35,195 nucleotides of DNA, from NCBI GenBank assembly GCA_018645275.1, contig JABGOW010000511.1:5175-40369 (forward strand), in the 5' to 3' direction. The translations under genes and the position numbers were made by a program. The notes beneath the pieces are model-generated. The model saw nothing but the letters and a program-made list of their open reading frames with translations. It had not been told where the DNA came from and did not search any database. Below, one piece after another: positions 9,362-17,600 of this stretch. The DNA is from Verrucomicrobiota bacterium (lineage in GTDB: Bacteria; Verrucomicrobiota; Kiritimatiellia; UBA8416). Each line of letters begins with the position of its first letter. Position 1 is the stretch's first letter.

Positions 9362-9949
9362 TCAGCGATAGCGGTAGACCGCTATCGTCGCAGTCCACCG
9401 TTTACTTTCGGCGTCGTAAATGCTGTCGGAAATCTGTCCCACGGTTGCGCCCTTGTCGAGTGGAAGGGGGATGAGCTGGCGCTTGCCGAATGTCAGAATG
9501 TGTGGCGCTTCTCCCGTTGTCTCCTCTATGGCGTTTTCAAGCTCTGGATCACGAGCGACGCAGACGAGAAACACAGAGGAACGGCCCTGCCCGTGGCGCA
9601 CCATATATGCACTCACATCAACGGCACTCAGAAGTTCTGCGAGCAGTTCGGCGCGTGACTGCTGATCGCCTTTTTTCGCTGCCAGCGCACGGCTGGGAGC
9701 AATTACGCAACGACCGCCTCAACCATAGGTCGTTTTGGTTTGTTTGATCTCGTCCTGCACAAACTGGTGCATAGAGAGAATGCGGTGGACCTGAGATTCG
9801 GTCTGCTGTGAGAGCTCCTGCGCTCTTGCAGCAATAGCGTCGGGATCATTCTTCTGAGTTGCAGCTGTGACGACCCATCCCAACGAAAGGGCGCTTGCGA
9901 GTGCGACTACCACCGTCTGTACTCTCGACATCATGTCTGCATCTTGCAC
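9362..9949 (-). pseudogene. Membrane-anchored, possibly transglutaminase-like protein ORF with one in-frame TGA (9719-9721); pseudogene or recoded
   Basis: The 76-aa (9949-9719) and 84-aa (9616-9362) ORFs are in the same frame (333 nt between listed starts); open throughout except the single TGA. Confidence 0.65.
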
Positions 9950-10092
9950 GATGACGGAATATTCTGCAAGGAGGGATTGCGACAGGGAGGATTCGACACA
10001 CCCAGGACTGTATCCAGGGTCATTAAGTCCTCAATCGTAACATGCTTTGGTTCACTCGATTACGCTGCATGTTGCAATACCCGTCGGGCCCA

Positions 10093-10167
10093 TGTCATCC
10101 TGAGCTTGCCGAAGGATCTCGTGCTTATCGGTGGCCCTTGAGATCCTTCGACAAGCTCAGGATGACA
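10093..10167. repeat. REP-like inverted repeat pair (28-bp arms, TGTCATCCTGAGCTTGCCGAAGGATCTC ... GAGATCCTTCGACAAGCTCAGGATGACA)
   Basis: Arms 10093-10120 and 10140-10167, one mismatch; second copy at 21361-21434. Confidence 0.9.
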
Positions 10168-10426
10168 CTGAAGGAACCGCAGGAACACCAACCAATACAA
10201 GTATGTCCTGTTTCTGGGAAGTGAAACTGACGAATGCCTGTCCGCTCGAGAGGCAAACGGCCTCCTTTTCCTGAAGAATATCCCACCGGCAGACGTCTGC
10301 CTCATGAAGAACGGGTGTTGGGGGCGGCATAGCGCGCTGCTGACCCTTTGTGTTTGCCGTCCCCACCTCGTTCTTCATTTTTCTTTCTTTTTTTGGAAGA
10401 ATGCCATCGTGGCAGACGTCTACAGG

Positions 10427-11017
10427 ATGCAGACGGACTATGAACGAGGGTCAGACGTGGTCGGAACTCAAAAGCCTGGACAACGTAAAGCGCGTGATCG
10501 GACAGCAACCATGGAGAAGATTGTGTCCCAACACGAAACAGCACTACTACGCTATGCTGCGCGTTTGGTAAACAGCCCAACCGCCGCTCAGGATGTCGTT
10601 CAGAATGTGTTCATCAAGCTCTTCAAGAACTGGGATGGGCATTCGCAACCCTCAGACAAACTCAAGAGTTGGCTCTTCCGCGTCACCCACAATGAGGCCG
10701 TCGATCTCATCCGCCGCGAATCCCGACTGAAGGTACTGCACGAGAAACACGCCGAGGAACGGCGGGAGGACACCTGTCCGGATGGACACAACTGCCCCCC
10801 CAGTCACGAAGAGAGGAAAGCCACCGTTTTAACACATCTGAAGCGACTCCATCCGCGTGAACAGCAGATTGTCCTTCTGCGACTGGAACAGGGACTCTCC
10901 TATCGCGACATTTCTGAGATTACCGGCCGAAGCGAAGGCAACGTTGGCAACATTCTACACCACGCCATTCGCAAACTATCAACAGTCCTACAACAGGAGG
11001 GGGTGATTCAGTCATGA
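10427..11017 (+). CDS. ECF-type sigma-70 family RNA polymerase sigma factor (start uncertain: 10427 or 10511)
   Basis: VSQHETALLRYAARLVNSPTAAQDVVQNVFIKLFKNW (region 2), SWLFRVTHNEAVDLIRRE, LHPREQQIVLLRLEQGLSYRDISEITGRSEGNVGNILHHAIRKL (region 4). Confidence 0.92.
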   Translation: MQTDYERGSDVVGTQKPGQRKARDRTATMEKIVSQHETALLRYAARLVNSPTAAQDVVQNVFIKLFKNWDGHSQPSDKLKSWLFRVTHNEAVDLIRRESRLKVLHEKHAEERREDTCPDGHNCPPSHEERKATVLTHLKRLHPREQQIVLLRLEQGLSYRDISEITGRSEGNVGNILHHAIRKLSTVLQQEGVIQS

Positions 11018-14000
11018 ATTGTGAGCAAATCCATCCTCTACTCACGCAGTATCTTCTCGCCGAGCTGGACCCGAAAACAGCAGACTCGATCAAAGCACAT
11101 CTCGAGACCTGCCCGGTCTGCCAGGCTGAACTTGCGCTCCTCGAGCCAACGTTGGCCCTCCTGTCAGACGCCCTGGCAGAACCCGCAACGGCACAGAAGC
11201 GCCTGGAGTCCACACGGCGAAAGCGGGTTCTACATCCCAGCCGCCTGGGGCGGACATTCCACTGGGTTGGAACGTCTCACCCCAGAATGGCCATGGCTGC
11301 CGGCGTCATGTTCGTTGCCGGGTTCTTGTGGTTTTTGGTAACGCCTGCAGCAATGCACAGCGCCAAGAAAGCGCGGGCATCGCGAGTGCGCTTTGGCCTC
11401 GATCTTGAGATGCCGCCTCCACAACGGGGTGTCACCGTCACGGTTGTTGAGCCCGAACCCATGGAAGCGCTTGAGGATATCGAAGAGCCGCTTGCTGAGA
11501 GCCCCGCCCCCAAGCTCCTCCCAGACCCCCTAATGCCCCCGCATCCCATAGAGGTGGACTTCACGCCCGCAGCAACGCTGCCGGCTCTGGAGGTGGCAGC
11601 TCCTTCGCAGGATGTTAGCGTGCAGCCCGCCGAATTTGACAGCGTCGCCATGGTGAAGAGCCCGGTTGTCATGAAGGGCATCTACGCTGGCCGGACACCG
11701 GCTGGCCGCGCCGAGGCGTTGAGGCGCTTTGGCGGGAGCGGTGGTGGCTCTACGGGGGGCGATGGCGACGACCTGGGCATCGTAGTCGCAGACGTGAGCC
11801 GGGAGCGACCCTCAGAGCTCATTAATCTTGCGTTTGCCGACAGTGACGCTGATAGCCTTCCAGACGGTTGGGAGACGGCAGATCGCAGCGGTGCCTCGGT
11901 ACCAGCCAAGGAGACGGTGCCTATCCTGGGCGATACTCCTATCGCGGGCCGGCTGTTTAGGAAGACCACAAAGACGTCCGGCACCCCCGGAAGCCTGAGA
12001 TTTAAAGCGCTCCCAAAACCCGATGACAATAACAGGGATCAGCCGACTGATTGGTTTCTGGGTGATGCAGCCGAGGTTGCGGACTCCGAGACCGTTGAGA
12101 GCCGCTCAGAACTCAATGGCACCGTTGTTCCGAGCTCTGGCAGCACGGAGACTCGAGCGGCCTCATCTCAAGAACGGAGAAGAAGCTTCTACTATTCCCT
12201 GGTCTCCGAATCCAAACCGACCGGGGGCAAGGTCGCTTCTCCCCCTCGTCCGAGGCCTGCCACTCGGGGCGTGGCGGCTACTGCTAAGCCTGCTGATACC
12301 CTTGCGACACTCGAGGCCAACGTCTCTGCTGCAGTGGACGACCTTGTTGAGCATAACCGTCTTCACAGCATCAGCCGCGTTGAGGCGCGAGGGTCAATGA
12401 AAGGGCGATATGCAGAAGCACTGGGGGAGCGGCGAAATCAACTCACAACAGAACTGATGTTACTTGAGGCATCACATCCAGCGTTGCAGGGCGCCAAAGC
12501 CGAAGTGATTCGCGAGGTGGGACAACTGACACAGGCGACAGGTGAAGTCAGCGCAGATCCAGAGCTGAAAGAGAAATCTGAGAGTGAAGAACTCCTGGCA
12601 TGTCAAGATCAGCCTGTGGAGCTTGCAAAGCTGAAGAGGGAGGAGAAGAGTCTGGCTGGCAATCTGCAACCGGATCACCTAGAGCTGAGGGACGTCCGCA
12701 GCAAGATTTCTGGCATTGAAAAGAAACTGTCCGTTGCGGCTGAAGTAGAAATGCAGAAGCTCAAGGGTCGACACAAGGCGCTAACGATACAGCTAGATGC
12801 AATTGAGACTGCTGAATACAAGTGGCAGGTAAAGAGGCAGCTGGCAGAGGCACGCGAGGCAGAGCACAAACGTCTCGACCAGCGCCTTAAGACGGCCGAG
12901 GAGAAACTTGAGCTTGCCCAAGAGACTGAGGAGAAGCGGCTGCAAGAGGAGCGCGAGAGTGAAGCGCGCGAGGACCCTGCTCGGTTCAAGGCATTTGGGG
13001 TGAATCCGTTCGTGGCGGTCGCCGACCAGGCGTTCTCGACGTTCGCGATTGATGTGGACACCGCGGCCTACACACTGGGACGGAACTACCTGAAACAGGG
13101 TTATCTGCCGCCGGCGGAATCCGTGCGTACCGAGGAATATGTGAACTTCTTTGACTATGCCTACAAAGCCCCCGCTCGCGACACATTCACGGTCTATACC
13201 GACGTCGCGCCTTCCACGTTTGGGCGTGGGCAGCATCTGCTCAAGATTGGCGTGAAGGGACGTCGGTTGGGGCGCGAAGAACAACGTCAGGCGTCGCTGA
13301 CATTCCTGATTGATACGTCGGGCTCCATGAACCAGACCGATCGTCTCGGATTGGTTCAGAAGTCGCTCGGGTTGCTCGTCAACGAAATGAATGCTGATGA
13401 CCGCGTTGCCATTGTTCAGTACGGCTCGCATGCACGACTTGTTCTCGAACACACGCCGATCTCAGACAAGGAAGCCATCCTGAAGGCGATCAACAGCTTG
13501 CAGTGTGGCGGCTCGACCAACCTCGAAGAGGGCATGCACCGCGCATACGCGCTAGCCGCAGCCAACTTTGTTCCAAAGGGAGAGAACCGCGTGCTGCTGC
13601 TCTCCGATGGTGTTGCCAACCTCGGGAGCGGGGCGGCAGAGGATATTCTGGAAAAGGTTGATGCATTCCGCCGCCAGGGCATTACCTGTTCCGTCTTCGG
13701 GTTCGGCATGGGCACCTATGACGACGTCATGCTCGAGACACTGGCCAACAAGGGCGATGGGGCTTACGCCTTTATCGACTCTGAAAGCGAAGCTCGACGC
13801 GTCTTCATTGACGACCTATCGGCGACGCTCAATACGATCGCAGCAGACGTAAAGATCCAGGTGGAATACAACCCGGCCTTCGTGGCGCGCTATCGGCAGC
13901 TTGGGTACGAGAACCGTCAGCTCAGGAAAGAGGACTTCCGCAACGACGCTGTCGATGCCGGTGAAGTTGGATCCGGACAGTCGGTGACTGCACTCTACGA

Positions 14001-14364
14001 ACTGGAGCTGGCCTCCGCGATGAAGGCTCCGCGGCGTCATTCTGGCGTTGCAACCGATGTGATTGCGACGGTGCGGGTGCGCTACCGCCGCATCGACACG
14101 GGAGCGGTCGAGGAGATCGAGCACCGCGTGCGCCAGCAAAATGTGCTCCCACGCTTCGCGGATGCCTCCCCCCGTTTCAAACTGGCCGCCGGCGTGGCGG
14201 AGTTCTCAGAGATTCTGCGTGGCAGTCCATTTGCAAAGGGGTCCACCCCAGAAGACGTTGCCAACATGATCCGTCCAGCAGCATTAGAGCTGACGCTGGA
14301 TCATCACGTTCAGGAATTTCTACGACTTGTTCAGGGCGCCTCAGGCATGAGCCGGGGACGGTGA
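11014..14364 (+). CDS. Fusion protein: N-terminal zf-HC2 anti-sigma domain, TM helix, TSP3-like motif, coiled coil, C-terminal YfbK-like VWA domain
   Basis: CEQIHPLLTQYLLAELDPKTADSIKAHLETCPVCQAEL (zf-HC2); MAMAAGVMFVAGFLWFLVTP (TM); DSDADSLPDGWE; STFAIDVDTAAYTLGRNYLKQGYLPPAESVRTEEYVNFF; FLIDTSGSM (MIDAS). ATGA overlap with sigma gene, AGGAGG upstream. Confidence 0.9.
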   Translation: MNCEQIHPLLTQYLLAELDPKTADSIKAHLETCPVCQAELALLEPTLALLSDALAEPATAQKRLESTRRKRVLHPSRLGRTFHWVGTSHPRMAMAAGVMFVAGFLWFLVTPAAMHSAKKARASRVRFGLDLEMPPPQRGVTVTVVEPEPMEALEDIEEPLAESPAPKLLPDPLMPPHPIEVDFTPAATLPALEVAAPSQDVSVQPAEFDSVAMVKSPVVMKGIYAGRTPAGRAEALRRFGGSGGGSTGGDGDDLGIVVADVSRERPSELINLAFADSDADSLPDGWETADRSGASVPAKETVPILGDTPIAGRLFRKTTKTSGTPGSLRFKALPKPDDNNRDQPTDWFLGDAAEVADSETVESRSELNGTVVPSSGSTETRAASSQERRRSFYYSLVSESKPTGGKVASPPRPRPATRGVAATAKPADTLATLEANVSAAVDDLVEHNRLHSISRVEARGSMKGRYAEALGERRNQLTTELMLLEASHPALQGAKAEVIREVGQLTQATGEVSADPELKEKSESEELLACQDQPVELAKLKREEKSLAGNLQPDHLELRDVRSKISGIEKKLSVAAEVEMQKLKGRHKALTIQLDAIETAEYKWQVKRQLAEAREAEHKRLDQRLKTAEEKLELAQETEEKRLQEERESEAREDPARFKAFGVNPFVAVADQAFSTFAIDVDTAAYTLGRNYLKQGYLPPAESVRTEEYVNFFDYAYKAPARDTFTVYTDVAPSTFGRGQHLLKIGVKGRRLGREEQRQASLTFLIDTSGSMNQTDRLGLVQKSLGLLVNEMNADDRVAIVQYGSHARLVLEHTPISDKEAILKAINSLQCGGSTNLEEGMHRAYALAAANFVPKGENRVLLLSDGVANLGSGAAEDILEKVDAFRRQGITCSVFGFGMGTYDDVMLETLANKGDGAYAFIDSESEARRVFIDDLSATLNTIAADVKIQVEYNPAFVARYRQLGYENRQLRKEDFRNDAVDAGEVGSGQSVTALYELELASAMKAPRRHSGVATDVIATVRVRYRRIDTGAVEEIEHRVRQQNVLPRFADASPRFKLAAGVAEFSEILRGSPFAKGSTPEDVANMIRPAALELTLDHHVQEFLRLVQGASGMSRGR

Positions 14365-14383
14365 CATGAGCGCGGCAAAGGCA

Positions 14384-14480
14384 TTGTTGCGAAGATGGAG
14401 GCGGCCCGCCCCCGGGCCGCATTTCCAGGGCGAGGGCGCCCCGGCTCCATGGTTGCGGCGTTTCCGGGGCGGAGTCGCTC
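14384..14480 (-). repeat. GC-rich dispersed intergenic repeat (copy 1, two tandem units)
   Basis: Reverse complement TGGAGCCGGGGCGCCCTCGCCCTGG...CGGCCCGGGGGCGGGCC..CCTCCATCT matches 24433-24498. Confidence 0.8.
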
Positions 14481-14506
14481 CATGGTTGCACCACGGGGAA
14501 GTAGAT

Positions 14507-14580
14507 CGGCTCTCCAGAGCTGATCAAGCAAAGAGCAGGCCATATGAACGTGCGGCGGGTGCTACAGCTCTGGAGAGCCG
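14507..14580. repeat. 16-bp perfect inverted repeat whose arms are themselves palindromic (cruciform-like)
   Basis: CGGCTCTCCAGAGCTG (14507-14522) and CAGCTCTGGAGAGCCG (14565-14580); each arm contains GCTCT-NN-AGAGC. Confidence 0.85.
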
Positions 14581-14692
14581 TAGCTACTGTGGTGGAACCT
14601 GACCACTACATTTTTCTTACATCCCTTTTACGGGTATCTGACCAGAGGAGTCTTCGGATGTGGTGCAATCAAACAAAACAACAAGGGGGATC

Positions 14693-17600
14693 ATGATGAA
14701 AAAGTGGTTTGCGATGGTGTGGGTGTCTTTGGTGACAGGGATGACGGCTTTCGGGGCATCGTCGGAGGTGACCGTTTCGGACCTCGTCCTGAGGGGGGAG
14801 ATTGAAGGGGAGAACATCGTCTTCGAGCTGTCGCTCGACGTGAGCGCAGCGGGCAAGGATTGCTCGCTTCCCCTCGTGGTTGGGGATGTTGCGTACTTGG
14901 ATGGCAAGTTACCGAAAGGCGCCGAGATCGTTCGAAGCGGGGACCGGTATCTACTGAAGATGGGGCGCAGTGGGTGGGGTCGCTCCAGCAAGAAGTCGGT
15001 GCGGTTCAAGTTTGCGAGCCGGGCCGTTGAAAAAGGCGAATGGCGAAACACGAGCTTCTCCATTCCAGCCGCGAGCATTCGCCGCATCTCTGTGGTCTGT
15101 GACCGCGATGATCTCGAAGTCCGTTTTCCTGGCGCCCTCAACATTGAACGCCAGAAGCTGGCGGATTCCAAGAGCGAGGTCACGGCCTACCTCGGCATCA
15201 CGGACCGTTTTCAAGTTCAATGGAAACCCGAGGTCAAGAAGCTCGATTCCGAACTCGTGGTTTCGTGCGAGGCGAACGCAATTGCCACCGCCAGCGTCGG
15301 CGCGATGCGTCTCGACACCATCTTCACCTACCGCGTGATCCAGGGCGCACTCAAAGAGTTGGAGCTGGACCTCCCCGACGTGAGTGTCACGCAGGTTACG
15401 GGAGATGACATTCAGGGGTGGCGCATTGATCGAACAGATGCGGACCACCCACGGTTGATTGTGTCGCTCAGTCGCGCCAAGGAGGATCTGTATCGCCTCC
15501 GCGTCGAAAGCGAAATGGCTCTCCCGAAATTCCCATCGAGCTCCACGCTTCCCGTACTCGCTCCGCGCCACGTCATCCGTAATAGCGGGTTTCTCCAAAT
15601 CGGTACTGACAGCGCGATCAAGCTCCAGGTTGCGAAAGCCGCGGGCCTCACCCAAGTTGATCTGGCGGCTTTCCCAACGGTGACGCTCAGCGGCGATGCC
15701 TCCTCGCGCCCAACACCTGCGCGAAGTCTCTATGCCTACCAGTATGCCGGAACCCCCTACACGCTTGATATCACGGCTGATGATATTGTGACCACCTTTA
15801 CGGTGGACAGCCAGTTGGTGCTCACACTTGCAGACAACGAATTGTCGCTCGATGCCTCTGTCGAGATTGACGTGAAGGATGCCCCGGCGCGGGAGATTCG
15901 GATTGAAACAGATGCCGACGCCGAATGGACCGTCACCAGCATCACGGGGCAGCACGTTTCCGAGGCGGACGCAGATGTGCGGGACGAAGACGGCAAACGC
16001 ATCATCTATGTCCCTTTTCGGCAGGCGGTACATGGGGCCGCCCTCGTGACCATTCGCATGGAGCGCTCTCTTAAGCGCGATTCTGTGATGTTCGCCGCTC
16101 CCAAGTTCACCGTTCTGGGAGCCAAGTCGGAACGTGGCTACCTTGTGATGGCGGCCGAGAAGGGCATTCGGCTGAAAGCAAAGGCCTCCACCGCACTGCA
16201 AGAGGTGCATACGGGATCAGCACCCATGCGAATTGCGGGCGCTCAACAAGCCTTCCGATTCAAGACGGGCGAGTGGTCGCTCGGCATGACGATCGAACGC
16301 ACGCTCGCATCCATTGATACGGAGGTGTTTCACCTCGTCTCGCTGGGAGAAGGCGTGATGTACTGCAGCGCGGCGATTACCTACCACATCAGCGGTGCAC
16401 CGGTTCAGGAGTTTCGCGTGCGCGTGCCGGAGTCCATCGAAACGGTGGAATTCACAGGCGCCGATATCGAAGGGTGGCAACGCGAAGGCGAGATCTGCAT
16501 GGTCCGCCTGCAAGCTAAGGTCATGGGGGACTACACGCTGCTGGTGACCTATGACAAGCAATTCGACTACGAGGGCGCCGTCATTGAGGCGGGCGGTATT
16601 GAAACACTCGACACCGACAGCGAGGTCGGATACATCGCAACAGCAAGTTCGGCCAGTCTCGAGCTCACCGAATCGGAGACACTTCCGGGGGCGATTATTC
16701 GAATCGACCGCGACGAGATCCCCAGCGCCTATGCCTCCCCGGTAAATGACCCCATCATCAAGTCCTACAAGTACGTCAAGAATCCGCACACGGTCTCAAT
16801 GCGTATTGATCCTTTCGATACAGAACCCCTATTGGGTCAGATTGCCGACTACGTCAAGCTTGAGACGCTTCTCAGCAAGAAGGGCGGCGCCGTCACAACG
16901 GGAACCTACTATATCAAGAACGCCTCCCGGCAGTACCTTGTCGTGAATGTCCCGAAAGGCGTTGATCTGTGGACCATCAAGGTCGTCGATGAGAATGGCA
17001 AGAAGACGGATGTTCTCTCTCAGGAGAAGGACGACGCAGTTCTGATTCCAGTCAACCGCCCGCAGAATCCCAATACGGCAATTGCGATTGAGCTGGTCTA
17101 CGCACAATCGCTTGGTGCCCTGGGGTTCTGGCGAAGCGGCGTTCTCGGGGTGCGGCTGGATGCGCCGACTTTGAGCGATACGCATGCAACGTTTGCGAGC
17201 TGGCAGGTGACCGTTCCTGATGAGATGTCGATTGCAACCACAGGTGGAAACATGACGCCCGAGGCGAGCGTTCGCCGCCCCGGCATCAGCGGCGCCCTGA
17301 AGAAGGTATGGCGCCTTGGCCGTGCCATGCGCTCACGCCGCTACACCATCCGCCGTGCGCTGTCGGGTGGCTGCGGAGGCGGTCGCTCTCAGGAGTTCAT
17401 CCGGTCGGTCAATCTTGCCGACGAGCGGCCCTTGAGCATACGCCTCTCCGTGGTGCCCACCGCGATGGGGGCGGCAAGCTCTGCACGGCTCATGCTGGGT
17501 GGCGTGATTCTCGGTCTCGCCTTGCTATGCGGGAGCGTAGTGACGCGCAGGCCACGACTGGTTATTGCGTTGGGGATCACCGCCGTCGTGCTTGGTGCTG

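Noticed and set aside
9204-9398. Small ORF 'SPGQRPGCDHETNLALKGRDI'
   Set aside because: Translation of the palindromic repeat cluster, not a likely protein
10304-10426. N-terminal extension of the sigma factor (MKNGCWGRHSALLTLCVC…)
   Set aside because: Hydrophobic, unlike sigma region 2, overlaps a palindromic regulatory-looking motif and lacks an RBS
14951-16210. 419-aa minus-strand ORF antisense to the giant gene
   Set aside because: Lies entirely inside a convincing plus-strand CDS; typical antisense open frame of GC-rich coding DNA; no recognisable domain
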